Of a DNA stretch of 43,915 nucleotides, positions 31,929-41,468 are shown piece by piece. Within the stretch, counting starts at the first letter, position 1. Each line of letters starts with the position of its first letter. The translations under genes and the position numbers were made by a program. Location: positions 1 through 43,915 of the forward strand of contig JAKQEK010000084.1 of the NCBI GenBank assembly GCA_029558535.1. The letters are read 5' to 3'. The notes below the pieces were generated by a model. The model worked only from the letters and a program-made list of their open reading frames with translations, did not search any database and was not told the origin of the DNA. The DNA is from Bacteroidota bacterium (GTDB lineage Bacteria > Bacteroidota > Bacteroidia > Bacteroidales > ML635J-15).

Positions 31929-31945
31929 TTTAAGTTTTAGGAATA

Positions 31946-34900
31946 TTATTTTCCAGCTAGTCTCTTATAATAATTGTATCTCCACTTGGCGTTACTTTCG
32001 GCTTCAACAAACAGCTTTTCAGCAATTTGTGGGAAAGTTTTCTGTAGTGAATTGTAACGAACTTCTCCTTGTAAGAAATCCTGGAATTTTGACCAATCAG
32101 GTTCTTTACTGTCGAGTTCAAATGGGTTCTTACCTTCTGCTTCGAGCATTGGATTGTATCTCCAGTTAGCCCAATAACCACATTCAACAGCAAGCTTTTC
32201 TTCTTCCTGAGTTTTTCCCATTCCTGCTTTCAAACCATGGTTAATACATGGGGAGTATGCAATAATAAGAGATGGTCCCGGATATGCTTCTGCTTCTTTT
32301 ATTGCTTTGAAATATTGGTTTTGGCTTGCACCCATAGCAACTTGGGCAACATAAACATAACCATAAGTCATTGCCATTGCACCTAAGTCTTTTTTACGAG
32401 TTCTCATGCCGGCAGCAGCAAATTTAGCTACAGCAGCAACTGGTGTTGATTTAGAAGCCTGACCTCCTGTGTTTGAGTAAACTTCAGTATCTAATACAAG
32501 AATGTTGATGTCTTTTCCTGATGCAATAACGTGATCAAGACCTCCGTAACCTATATCATAAGCCCAACCGTCTCCACCAAACACCCAAACAGATTTTTTA
32601 ACAAGGTATTTTTTCTTATCAAGAATTTCTTTTGCAATTGGATCTGATAACTTTTCGAGAGCAGAAACTAATCTTGTACTTGCTTTTTCAGAAGCATCAG
32701 CGTTATTCATTCCTGCCAACCATTCCTGAGCAGCTTCAGCAGCTTCTCCCGACCATTTTGCTTCCTTTATCAACATTGCAATTTTTTCTCTCATTTTTTC
32801 AATTCCTGCTGCCATACCAAAACCATATTCAGCATTGTCTTCAAACAGTGAGTTTGCCCAAGCAGGTCCTTTTCCGCTCTTATAGTTTGGACAATATGGA
32901 GTTGCCGGAGCAGAACCTCCATAAATAGATGAACATCCGGTAGCATTTGCAACAATCATTCTTTCTCCGAATAATTGAGTAATGTTTTTGATATAAGGAG
33001 TTTCTCCACAACCTGCACAAGCTCCTGAGAATTCAAATAACGGCTGTGCAAATTGTGAATTTTTTACCGTTTTATCTTTTTCAAGAATTGTATCTTTATA
33101 TCCAACAACTTCATCCATGTAATACCAGCGGTCAACTTCTGCCATTTGTGATCCAAGTGGTTTCATAACCAACGCTTTTGTTTTAGCAGGACAAACGTCA
33201 GCACAATTACCGCAACCTGTACAATCAAGTACACTTACCTGCATTCTGAATTTGTACTCTTTTGTTCCGCCAATTCCCTGTATAGTTTTAGTTCCGGCTG
33301 GTGCCTTGCTTACTTCTTCGTCAGTTAGTAAAAATGGACGTATAGCTGCATGAGGACAAACAAAAGAACACTGATTACATTGAATACAGTTTTCTGATAT
33401 CCATTCTGGGACATTAACTGCAACACCTCGTTTTTCGAATTTTGTAGTTCCATTCGGGAAAGTTCCGTCTTCACGCCCGTTAAAAGTAGAAACAGGTAAT
33501 GTGTCGCCTCTTTGAGAATTAATTACATCAGCGATTGAAGAAATAAATTCCGGAACTTCACGGGTTCTTTTAAAGGTAAATCCTTTTGTCTCTATATTAG
33601 CCCAGTCTGCAGGTATCTCAACCTTAGTAACAGCATCTCCTGCATCAACTGCTTTGTAATTCATTGCAACAATATTTTCTCCTTTTTTGCCGTACGATTT
33701 AACAATCATCTTCTTCATCTGTTCAACAGCTTTTTCGTAAGGAATAACATTAGAAATTCTGAAGAAGGCAGATTGTAAAATTGTATTGGTTCTGTTACCT
33801 AATCCAATTTCTTCGGCAATCTTTGTTGCGTTGATAATATAGAAATTTACTTTTTTTGTAGCGAGTACTTTTTTCATGTAGTCCGGCAAACGTTTTTTAG
33901 TTTCTTCTGCATCCCATAAAGAATTTAAAAGAAAATTACCGTTTGGTTTGATTCCTGCTAAAACATCGTATTGCTCAATATATGCAGGTACATGACATGC
34001 AACAAAATCTGGAGTAGTAACAAGATATGGTGCTCTAATTTGTTTATCCCCAAATCTTAAGTGAGAAGCTGTAAAACCTCCTGATTTTTTTGAGTCATAA
34101 GCAAAATATGCCTGACAATATTTATCGGTTGTGTCGCCAATAATTTTTATTGAGTTTTTGTTTGCTCCAACGGTTCCGTCTGAACCTAACCCGTAGAATT
34201 TTCCTTGGAAAGTATCACCGGACATTATTGAAATATTGTCGCTAACCGGTAATGATAATTTTGTAACATCATCTTCAATACCAACCGTAAAATGATTTTT
34301 TGGATCTGATGATTCAAGATTTGTGAAAACTGCCATCATCATAGAAGGGGTAGTGTCTTTTGATGAAAGACCATATCTGCCACCAACAATTATCGGACGT
34401 ACATTTTCATTATAGAATATCTCTTTTACATCAAGATATAACGGTTCGCCATTAGCACCAATTTCTTTTGTTCTGTCTAGAACAGCGATTTTCTTTACAG
34501 TTTTTGGAAGAACTTTTCTGAAATATTTTTCTGAAAATGGGCGATATAGATGAACAGTAATTAAACCTACTTTTTGACCTTGTTTGTTCAAATAATCAAC
34601 AGTTTCTGCTAATGTGTCGGTTATTGATCCCATTGCGATAACAATATTTTCAGCATCTGGGGCTCCATGATATGTAAATGGATGATATTCGCGACCTGTC
34701 AGTTTTGTTATTTCCTGCATATATTCTTCAACCAAATCAGGAATACCTGTATAGAATTTATTAGCTGCTTCTCTTGATTGGAAATATATATCCGGATTTT
34801 GAGCTGTACCACGTGTAAATGGCTCATCAGGATTTAATGATCTTTTTCTGTATTCTGTTATAGCATCCCAATCAACTAATTTTGCCATATCTTCATTCTC

Positions 34901-35464
34901 AAAGTATTCAACTTTCTGAATTTCATGAGAAGTTCTAAATCCGTCGAAGAAATGAAGAAAAGGAACACGGCTTTTTATCGAAACCAAGTGAGCAACAGGA
35001 GCTATATCCATAATTTCTTGTACTGAACCTGTTGCAAGCATAGCAAATCCTGTATTACGGACTGCCATAACGTCGCTATGGTCTCCAAAGATTGATAAAG
35101 CTTGAGCAGCAATGCTTCTTGCACTTACATGAAAAACGCCGGGTAGTAATTCCCCTGATATTTTGTACATGTTAGGGATCATTAACAACAAACCCTGTGA
35201 TGCTGTATAAGTTGTTGTAAGAGCACCGGCTTGTAATGAACCGTGAACTGCACCTGCAGCTCCTGCCTCAGATTGCATTTCTTCTACTCTAACTGTTTGA
35301 CCGAAAATGTTTTTGCGACCATTTGCAGACCATTCATCTACATTTTCTGCCATATTTGATGACGGTGTTATAGGATAAATACATGCCATGTCACTGAACA
35401 TATATGCTACATGAGCTGCAGCGTGATTACCATCACATGTTAAAAACTTCTTTGATTTTGTCAT
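31946..35464 (-). CDS. nifJ: Pyruvate:ferredoxin (flavodoxin) oxidoreductase, single-chain
   Basis: A 1172-residue homodimeric enzyme that oxidises pyruvate with CoA to acetyl-CoA, CO2 and reduced ferredoxin. The domain order is complete: N-terminal pyrimidine-binding domain (TCDGNHAAAHVAYMFSD, YPITPSSNMAE), transketolase-C-like domain, gamma domain, a 2x[4Fe-4S] ferredoxin domain with CIQCNQCSFVCP (about 691) and CTGCGNCADVCP (about 746), then the TPP domain with the cluster-proximal FSGACAGCGETPY, the TPP motif GGDGWAYDIGYGGLDH (about 962) and NTGGQASKSTP. Length and motifs are standard. It points to anaerobic or microaerobic pyruvate metabolism. It is monocistronic, with its own terminator. 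Confidence 0.97.
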   Translation of the reverse strand: MTKSKKFLTCDGNHAAAHVAYMFSDMACIYPITPSSNMAENVDEWSANGRKNIFGQTVRVEEMQSEAGAAGAVHGSLQAGALTTTYTASQGLLLMIPNMYKISGELLPGVFHVSARSIAAQALSIFGDHSDVMAVRNTGFAMLATGSVQEIMDIAPVAHLVSIKSRVPFLHFFDGFRTSHEIQKVEYFENEDMAKLVDWDAITEYRKRSLNPDEPFTRGTAQNPDIYFQSREAANKFYTGIPDLVEEYMQEITKLTGREYHPFTYHGAPDAENIVIAMGSITDTLAETVDYLNKQGQKVGLITVHLYRPFSEKYFRKVLPKTVKKIAVLDRTKEIGANGEPLYLDVKEIFYNENVRPIIVGGRYGLSSKDTTPSMMMAVFTNLESSDPKNHFTVGIEDDVTKLSLPVSDNISIMSGDTFQGKFYGLGSDGTVGANKNSIKIIGDTTDKYCQAYFAYDSKKSGGFTASHLRFGDKQIRAPYLVTTPDFVACHVPAYIEQYDVLAGIKPNGNFLLNSLWDAEETKKRLPDYMKKVLATKKVNFYIINATKIAEEIGLGNRTNTILQSAFFRISNVIPYEKAVEQMKKMIVKSYGKKGENIVAMNYKAVDAGDAVTKVEIPADWANIETKGFTFKRTREVPEFISSIADVINSQRGDTLPVSTFNGREDGTFPNGTTKFEKRGVAVNVPEWISENCIQCNQCSFVCPHAAIRPFLLTDEEVSKAPAGTKTIQGIGGTKEYKFRMQVSVLDCTGCGNCADVCPAKTKALVMKPLGSQMAEVDRWYYMDEVVGYKDTILEKDKTVKNSQFAQPLFEFSGACAGCGETPYIKNITQLFGERMIVANATGCSSIYGGSAPATPYCPNYKSGKGPAWANSLFEDNAEYGFGMAAGIEKMREKIAMLIKEAKWSGEAAEAAQEWLAGMNNADASEKASTRLVSALEKLSDPIAKEILDKKKYLVKKSVWVFGGDGWAYDIGYGGLDHVIASGKDINILVLDTEVYSNTGGQASKSTPVAAVAKFAAAGMRTRKKDLGAMAMTYGYVYVAQVAMGASQNQYFKAIKEAEAYPGPSLIIAYSPCINHGLKAGMGKTQEEEKLAVECGYWANWRYNPMLEAEGKNPFELDSKEPDWSKFQDFLQGEVRYNSLQKTFPQIAEKLFVEAESNAKWRYNYYKRLAGK

Positions 35465-35627
35465 ATTACTTCTATTTAAATTTTTCTTTGAGTAAACTGT
35501 AAATTTAATGAATCGCTAAATTAATATTAATTATTATTATAATAGCTGATTTTTATGTGTTTTACAAAACAAATATTAAGATAGAATGAGTCTAAATAAA
35601 TGAATTTAGGATTTAGTATAAATCAAA

Positions 35628-35663
35628 ATGCCTTAAGAAAACAAAACTGTCAACCTAAGGCAT
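35628..35663 (-). terminator. Intrinsic terminator of rho
   Basis: On the minus strand ATGCCTTA pairs with TAAGGCAT across a 20-nt loop and is followed by TTTGATTT. It lies about 20 nt after the rho stop. The loop is long for a terminator, so efficiency is uncertain. Confidence 0.6.
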
Positions 35664-35684
35664 TCAAATTATTGTCTATAAGTT

Positions 35685-37523
35685 CTATAAACCTTTATCC
35701 ATTGTCCATAAAAATTCCTCATTGGTTGGTGTCTGCATCAGTCTCGAACGCATAAATTCCATTGCTTCAATAGAGTTCATATCAGCCAGGAATTCTCTTA
35801 GTATCCACATGCGGTTAATCAAATCATTATCAATAAGAAGATCTTCTCTTCTTGTGCTTGAAGCGACAATATCAACTGCAGGATATATTCTTCTGTTTGA
35901 AAGTTTTCTGTCGAGTTGCAATTCCATATTACCGGTTCCTTTAAATTCTTCGAAGATAACTTCGTCCATTTTTGAGCCTGTTTCTGTAAGAGCTGTAGCC
36001 AAAATCGTCAAAGAACCACCGTTTTCGATATTTCGTGCTGCACCAAAAAATCTCTTTGGTTTGTGCAATGCATTCGAATCAACACCACCCGAAAGTACTC
36101 TACCCGAAGCAGGAGCAACGGTATTATAAGCTCTTGCCAAACGAGTTATTGAGTCAAGCAAAATCACAACATCATGACCACATTCTACCATACGCTTTGC
36201 TTTTTCCAAAACAATATTTGAGATTTTTACATGACGATCTGCGGGCTCATCAAAAGTAGAAGCAATTACTTCGGCATTTACGTTTCTTGCCATATCAGTA
36301 ACCTCTTCAGGTCTTTCGTCAATAAGCAGAATAATTAGGTAAACTTCAGGATGGTTTGCCGCAATTGCATTTGCTATTTCCTGAAGCAAAACGGTTTTAC
36401 CTGTTTTAGGTTGAGCAACAATCAAACCACGTTGACCTTTGCCAATAGGTGCAAATAAATCAACAATACGAGTAGAAAGAGTCGCTTTTCCATTTCCGGT
36501 AATATTGAATTTTTCATCAGGGAATAATGGAGTTAAATGGTCAAAAGGAATACGATCACGCATAAGAGCTGGGTCAATGCCATTAATTTTAATGACTTTG
36601 ATAAGTGGGAAATACTTTTCACCTTCTTTTGGAGGCCTAATTGTTCCCTCTACTGTGTCACCTGTGCGTAATCCGAAAAGCTTTATTTGTGATTGTGATA
36701 CATATACATCATCCGGAGAATTCAGATAGTGATAATCAGATGAGCGAAGAAATCCGTAGCCATCTTGAATAATTTCAAGTACTCCTGTTACCGCTATTAT
36801 TCCGGAAAAATCAAATTGATCTTCTTTTTTTAATTTGATTTCTTTTTCAGGCTTAATCTGATTTTCCTGAACAATATTTACCGGTTGAGATTGAGTCTCT
36901 TCACCCTTTGTTATTTCTTCAGGAGTTTCTGATAGCTTTTGAGCATCTGCATCAATTATATCCGCTTTAACAGTATTATCTTGATTAGCATTTTTCTTTA
37001 AAAAAAGCTTTTTTTCAGCAGCAGCAGTTTCTTTAGCAGCTTTTTGTTCGATAGATTCTTTATCGGCTTCAATACTTTTTTCTTCTGCTTTACTTTTTGT
37101 TAAATCAGTAACCTTAGCGTTTTTTTCTTTGTTAGGATTGTTATTTAATCTTGTGAGATTTTCATTTTTTACCTGAGCATTTGGTTTAAATTGCTCTTTT
37201 TGACTATTTCCCTCACTAACTGTTGGAATTGTCTTTTCCGCTGCAGGAACGACTTCAGCAGGGTCACTGCTTGAAAAAAGATTAGAATGACTGTTGACAA
37301 CGCTGTATGCAACTTTTTTTGCCTTAATCTTTGTCCTTGGTCTTTTCTTTCCGTCAGAGGTATTTTCTGACACTTCATTTGAAGCTTTAATCGCCTGTAA
37401 ATCAAGAATTTTGTAAATCAAGTCTTGTTTACGGAATGATTCAACCTTATGTACTCCCAAATTCTTTGCTATTTCTTTTAATTCGGGCAATAACTTTGCA
37501 TTTAATTCTAATATATCATACAT
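35685..37523 (-). CDS. rho: Transcription termination factor Rho with long N-terminal insert
   Basis: A 612-residue hexameric RNA helicase that ends transcription, against about 420 residues in E. coli. Residues 1-45 are a Rho-N helical domain ([23 protein letters not shown]). Residues about 50-240 are an insert rich in Lys, Glu, Asn and Ala with no hydrophobic core, probably disordered. The cold-shock-like RNA-binding domain follows ([30 protein letters not shown]), then the ATPase with Walker A QPKTGKT (about 371) and Walker B VVILLDS (about 453) and the R-rich C-terminal motor. Large inserts at this place are known in Bacteroidota Rho. It is divergent from the primary sigma gene. Confidence 0.97.
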   Translation of the reverse strand: MYDILELNAKLLPELKEIAKNLGVHKVESFRKQDLIYKILDLQAIKASNEVSENTSDGKKRPRTKIKAKKVAYSVVNSHSNLFSSSDPAEVVPAAEKTIPTVSEGNSQKEQFKPNAQVKNENLTRLNNNPNKEKNAKVTDLTKSKAEEKSIEADKESIEQKAAKETAAAEKKLFLKKNANQDNTVKADIIDADAQKLSETPEEITKGEETQSQPVNIVQENQIKPEKEIKLKKEDQFDFSGIIAVTGVLEIIQDGYGFLRSSDYHYLNSPDDVYVSQSQIKLFGLRTGDTVEGTIRPPKEGEKYFPLIKVIKINGIDPALMRDRIPFDHLTPLFPDEKFNITGNGKATLSTRIVDLFAPIGKGQRGLIVAQPKTGKTVLLQEIANAIAANHPEVYLIILLIDERPEEVTDMARNVNAEVIASTFDEPADRHVKISNIVLEKAKRMVECGHDVVILLDSITRLARAYNTVAPASGRVLSGGVDSNALHKPKRFFGAARNIENGGSLTILATALTETGSKMDEVIFEEFKGTGNMELQLDRKLSNRRIYPAVDIVASSTRREDLLIDNDLINRMWILREFLADMNSIEAMEFMRSRLMQTPTNEEFLWTMDKGL

Positions 37524-37748
37524 GATTTTAAATTGTGATGTGTTTGAACATTAAATTATTATCTGATTTGTTATGTTCTGCTGAATTAGATTACAATAAT
37601 TTTAATATGCAGAACTTTTTAACAGTGCAAAAATAAGAAATATTTTTAATAACAAAATTTTTTTTGCTATTAATTTAAAAATTTCGTTAAAAGATGGCAA
37701 CCTCTTTGATATAAAAGTCGTTTAATAATAGAGTAGTAAAATTGCTTT

Positions 37749-38618
37749 ATGAGACAGTTAAAAATATCAAGGAAAGTAACTACACGAGATACTCCCGCGT
37801 TTGAGAAGTATTTATTGGAAATTGGGCGTAAGGAGATGGTTTCGGCTGATGAGGAAATTGAATTGGCTCGACTGATTAAAAGCGGAGATGAAAAAGCGTT
37901 GGAAAGATTGGTGTCGGCTAATTTGAGATTTGTAGTTTCTGTCGCAAAGCAATATCAAAATCAGGGTTTGACATTGCAGGATTTAGTCAATGAAGGCAAT
38001 TTAGGACTAATAAAAGCAGCAAAAAGGTTTGATGAAACCAGAGGCTTTAAGTTTATATCATACGCTGTTTGGTGGATAAGACAATCAATACTTCATGCTT
38101 TAGCAGTTCAGGGTAGGATGGTGAGATTGCCACTCAATAAAATTGGGATGATTAACAAGATAAATTCTGCTTCTGCAAAGTTGGAACAAATATTTGAAAG
38201 AGAACCCACACATTACGAAATAGCCGGAGAAGTTGATGTTGATATAGAGGAAGTTACAGATACACTTAAATCACAATCACGGTTTATGTCTATGGATGCT
38301 CCAATCGGCAATGATAGTGATGATGATTTTACCCTTTACGATCTTATGGGTATGAAAGACGGTGTTTCACCGGATAATTCACTACTAAAAGAATCTTTGG
38401 CAAAAGAAATAAATAGTACTCTAGAAGTGCTCGGAGAGAGAGAAGTTCAAATAATAAAACTGTATTACGGTTTAGACGGCTTAGTGCCTCGTACACTCGA
38501 AGAGATAGGTGAGGAGTTTGGTCTAACTCGAGAAAGAGTCCGCCAACTTAAAGAAGCTGCAATACGAAGACTAAAACAATCTACGAAACACACAAGGCTC
38601 AAATCATACTTGTTGTAA
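37749..38618 (+). CDS. rpoD: Primary RNA polymerase sigma factor (sigma-70, RpoD/SigA)
   Basis: A 289-residue sigma factor in the short form typical of Bacteroidota, without the long region 1.1 of E. coli RpoD. Region 1.2 is DTPAFEKYLLEIGRKEMVSADEE. Region 2 includes NLRFVVSVAKQYQNQGLTLQDLVNEGNLGLIKAAKRFDETRGFKFISYAVWWIRQSI. Region 3 starts at RLPLNKIGMINKI. Region 4 has the helix-turn-helix RTLEEIGEEFGLTRERVRQLKEAAIRRLK. It directs RNA polymerase to promoters of the TTTG/TAnnTTTG type seen elsewhere in this window. It is divergent from rho and is followed by a clear terminator. Confidence 0.95.
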   Translation: MRQLKISRKVTTRDTPAFEKYLLEIGRKEMVSADEEIELARLIKSGDEKALERLVSANLRFVVSVAKQYQNQGLTLQDLVNEGNLGLIKAAKRFDETRGFKFISYAVWWIRQSILHALAVQGRMVRLPLNKIGMINKINSASAKLEQIFEREPTHYEIAGEVDVDIEEVTDTLKSQSRFMSMDAPIGNDSDDDFTLYDLMGMKDGVSPDNSLLKESLAKEINSTLEVLGEREVQIIKLYYGLDGLVPRTLEEIGEEFGLTRERVRQLKEAAIRRLKQSTKHTRLKSYLL

Positions 38619-38630
38619 TTTGTCAGTTTT

Positions 38631-38657
38631 AGGAGGTTGAAAGACCTCCTTTTTTTT
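38631..38657 (+). terminator. Intrinsic terminator of the sigma factor gene
   Basis: AGGAGGT and ACCTCCT form a 7-bp stem with loop TGAAAG, followed by a run of T. It lies 12 nt after the stop codon. Confidence 0.88.
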
Positions 38658-38682
38658 ATATGTTGTAAAATTATTATAGTAA

Positions 38683-38711
38683 TTTGATTATTCAAATAAT
38701 TGATATATTTG
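38683..38711 (+). promoter_or_regulatory. Bacteroidota-type promoter of rpe
   Basis: TTTG (38683-38686), a 17-bp spacer and TATATTTG (38704-38711) fit the consensus. The -33 box is part of an inverted repeat, ATTTGA-TTAT-TCAAAT (38682-38697), which could be an operator. The ATG follows 28 nt after the -7 box. Confidence 0.7.
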
Positions 38712-38739
38712 TATCATCATATTATATTTAAAAAGACTT

Positions 38740-39390
38740 ATGAAAAATATCATAATTGCTCCTTCAATGCTGTCTGCGGATTTTAGTGATTTGAAAAAAG
38801 ATATTACTATGATTAACAAGAGTGAGGCTGACTGGTTTCATCTCGATATTATGGATGGTGTTTTTGTTCCTAATATTTCTTATGGATTTCCGGTTGTTAA
38901 GCATATTAAAAAGTATGCAAAAAAACCTTTGGATGTACATTTGATGATTGTACAACCCGAGAGATATATTAATGAGTGGAGAGATGTTGGTGCTGATATC
39001 TTAACTGTTCACTACGAGGCATGTACTCATTTACATCGTACAATACAGCAAATTAAAACCGCCGGGATGAAAGCCGGAGTTGCTCTAAATCCTCACACGC
39101 CCGTAAGCATTTTGTCAGATATTCTTCCTGAAATTGATATGGTATTAATTATGTCTGTTAACCCCGGTTTTGGTGGACAATCTTTTATTCCGCAAAGCCT
39201 CAAAAAAATCACTCTTTTACGTGCAATGACAAATATGTCAAATCCCGAACTGACTATTCAGGTTGATGGTGGTATTGACCTTACAAATTATAAGGAAATC
39301 ATTAAAGCGGGAGCAAATGCTTTGGTGGCAGGTTCGGCAGTCTTTCACTCTGAAAATCCTACCGAAACAATTTCTATGTTAAAAAAATAG
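38740..39390 (+). CDS. rpe: Ribulose-phosphate 3-epimerase
   Basis: A 216-residue TIM-barrel enzyme that interconverts D-ribulose 5-phosphate and D-xylulose 5-phosphate in the pentose phosphate pathway. Landmarks are PSMLSADFSDL at the N-terminus, the metal-binding HLDIMDGVFVPNISYG, LDVHLMIVQPERYI, TVHYEA, MSVNPGFGGQSFIP, and the final QVDGGIDLTNYKEIIKAGANALVAGSAVF with the catalytic Asp. The length is standard. It is transcribed from its own promoter, directly downstream of the sigma factor gene's terminator. Confidence 0.97.
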   Translation: MKNIIIAPSMLSADFSDLKKDITMINKSEADWFHLDIMDGVFVPNISYGFPVVKHIKKYAKKPLDVHLMIVQPERYINEWRDVGADILTVHYEACTHLHRTIQQIKTAGMKAGVALNPHTPVSILSDILPEIDMVLIMSVNPGFGGQSFIPQSLKKITLLRAMTNMSNPELTIQVDGGIDLTNYKEIIKAGANALVAGSAVFHSENPTETISMLKK

Positions 39391-39545
39391 TGTGTTTTTC
39401 GTTTTGTATTTTTTTTTTGATTACATTAGTACAAAATTAATCTATTGATTTGTGTGGTAAAATTGTAAACAAGCGAAATTGTTTGCAGTTGTTGGATTAA
39501 GCTGATTATTCGTTGCATTATTGTGTTGAATTAAATTTTACAACT

Positions 39546-41399
39546 ATGAAAAATATCTGGAAAAGTTTTGGTTTATGCTTTTTAGTACTGTGTTTGAATT
39601 CCGCCTTTTCTCAAGGTGTGATAAGTGATTATTATTTAAATGTTAATAATGTCAATGCTATGTTTCATCCGATAGGGAATCAATTTTGGGATTTAATGGG
39701 ACAGTCAAAGTATGAAGTTCCGGCAGGCAATGGAACAAAAACGATTTTTTGTAATACATTGTGGATAGGTGGTTTAGATGTTAACAGCCAACTAAAAATA
39801 GCAGCAGAACGTTACAGAATGGATGGAACAGATTTCTTTCCAGGACCACTTACGGTTGATGGTACGGCTAGCATTTCTCCGGAAGTGGTTGAAGAATGGA
39901 ATCGGATATGGCCTATTTCTCGGGATGTGGTTGAGGAATTTTTAATCTGTAATAATAACCCTGAATGCCCTAATTATATTATCCCGGAACAGATAATGGA
40001 TTGGCCGGGAAATGGAGGACTTGATATGGCTCATAATTTGGCTCCATACATTGACGTAAATGATGACAATTTTTATAATCCTGAAGATGGTGATTATCCC
40101 GATTTCCCCGGAGACATGGCTTTGTTTTTTATTTTTAATGATAAAGCTGATGTTCATACTGAAACAGGTGGCGCATCTATCGGTATTGAAGTGCATGCAC
40201 TTGCTTATGCTTTCGGGTGTACGGAAAGTGAAGCTTTTAATAATACTGTTTTCTTAGAATATGATATTATTAATAGGTCTACATATATGCTGACAAATGT
40301 TTATGTCGGTTTATTTACAGATTTTGACATTGGGAATGCCAATGATGACTATATCGGTTGTGATGTGGGTAGAGGTTGTTATTACGGATATAATGGTGAT
40401 GCTAACGATGAAAGCGGATCTGGTGTCTTAGGCTATGGGGAATATCCTCCTGCACAAGCAACTGTTTTTCTAGCCGGACCTCTTGCTGATCCTGACGGTG
40501 TCGATAACATCCATAGTTTCGATACTGTAGAAAATGAACTTGTATTAAATTGTGAACACGGAGACATCCTTAATGGAAATATAAATGGACTTAATTTTCA
40601 TGACGGTATTTATGATAATGAGAGATTAGGTATGACAGGGTTTATTAGTTTTAATAGTTTAGGGAATCCTTCAACAAATGGACCACATACAGCAATTGAA
40701 CATTATAATTACCTGAGAACAATATGGCTTGACGGGACACCTTTATGTTATGGTGGAACTGGTCATTATAATGGTGGCGGTGATATTGAAACCCCGACAA
40801 AGTTTATGTTTCCGGGTAGTCCGACTTCGGACCCTTGTGGCTGGGGAACTCAAGGGGTACCACAGGCAGATTGGTCTGAAACAACTAATGGAAATACTCC
40901 TGGAGACAGAAAAGGTTTAGGCATTACAGGACCTTTTACCTATTGTCCAAATGATACACTTGAACTTGATATTGCTTTTGTTTACGGACGATCTTATAAT
41001 CCCGACCTAAGTTCAGTTGAGCTTATGCTTCAATATGTGGATGAAGTGCGTAATGGCTATTTAACTAATACAACCCCATGTGGAGTTTTTCACCCAAGTG
41101 GAGTTTTTCAACCTTCAAATATAAATTCATTTAATGTTTCAAATGTTTTTATGATTGATTTATTTCCAAATCCTGCAAATTGTGAGCTTAATGTTGAAAT
41201 AAATTCATACAAGAATTGTGAGACCTTTGTTAATATTATGGACATTAACGGCAGAATATTCTTATCTGAAAATATTTCAACAAATTCAGGAATAACCAAG
41301 ACCACATTAGATATTTCGTCATTATCTGCAGGGGTTTACATTGTTTGTATAAATAATGGAATAGAAAGCACAAATAAAAAACTAGTTGTATTGAAATAA
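39546..41399 (+). CDS. Large exported protein with T9SS sorting tail
   Basis: A 617-residue protein. I choose the ATG at 39546 because it begins a clean signal peptide (MKNIWKSFGLCFLVLCLNSAFSQ); the frame is open upstream to 39513 but with an unsuitable polar leader. The body is rich in Gly, Asn, Asp and aromatic residues, with Asp/Asn-rich stretches (DVNDDNFYNPEDGDYPDFPGD) that look like calcium-binding loops. No enzymatic motif is recognised. The C-terminus is a Por/T9SS tail: LFPNPANCELNVEI...VNIMDINGRIFLSENIS...SLSAGVYIVCINNG...KKLVVLK. It should be secreted across the outer membrane. It converges on the fibronectin-III protein gene, with a shared terminator. Confidence 0.85.
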   Translation: MKNIWKSFGLCFLVLCLNSAFSQGVISDYYLNVNNVNAMFHPIGNQFWDLMGQSKYEVPAGNGTKTIFCNTLWIGGLDVNSQLKIAAERYRMDGTDFFPGPLTVDGTASISPEVVEEWNRIWPISRDVVEEFLICNNNPECPNYIIPEQIMDWPGNGGLDMAHNLAPYIDVNDDNFYNPEDGDYPDFPGDMALFFIFNDKADVHTETGGASIGIEVHALAYAFGCTESEAFNNTVFLEYDIINRSTYMLTNVYVGLFTDFDIGNANDDYIGCDVGRGCYYGYNGDANDESGSGVLGYGEYPPAQATVFLAGPLADPDGVDNIHSFDTVENELVLNCEHGDILNGNINGLNFHDGIYDNERLGMTGFISFNSLGNPSTNGPHTAIEHYNYLRTIWLDGTPLCYGGTGHYNGGGDIETPTKFMFPGSPTSDPCGWGTQGVPQADWSETTNGNTPGDRKGLGITGPFTYCPNDTLELDIAFVYGRSYNPDLSSVELMLQYVDEVRNGYLTNTTPCGVFHPSGVFQPSNINSFNVSNVFMIDLFPNPANCELNVEINSYKNCETFVNIMDINGRIFLSENISTNSGITKTTLDISSLSAGVYIVCINNGIESTNKKLVVLK

Positions 41400-41418
41400 T
41401 AAGGGTTATTAAAATTAA

Positions 41419-41457
41419 AAAAGAGAGGCTGTTCAAACCTGAAACAGCCTCTCTTTT
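41419..41457. terminator. Bidirectional terminator between two convergent T9SS genes
   Basis: An AAGAGAGGCTGTT/AACAGCCTCTCTT stem of 13 bp has flanking A and T runs on both sides, so it can end transcription of the gene at 39546 (plus) and of the fibronectin-III gene (minus). Confidence 0.88.
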
Positions 41458-41468
41458 ATTGCGTCAGA

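Noticed and set aside
35722..36129. Plus-strand ORF of 135 codons inside rho
   Set aside because: It is opposite-strand noise over a highly conserved ATPase domain and has no recognisable features.
39513..39545. Start of the T9SS protein at 39513
   Set aside because: It would put a polar leader before the signal peptide; the ATG at 39546 is a better start.
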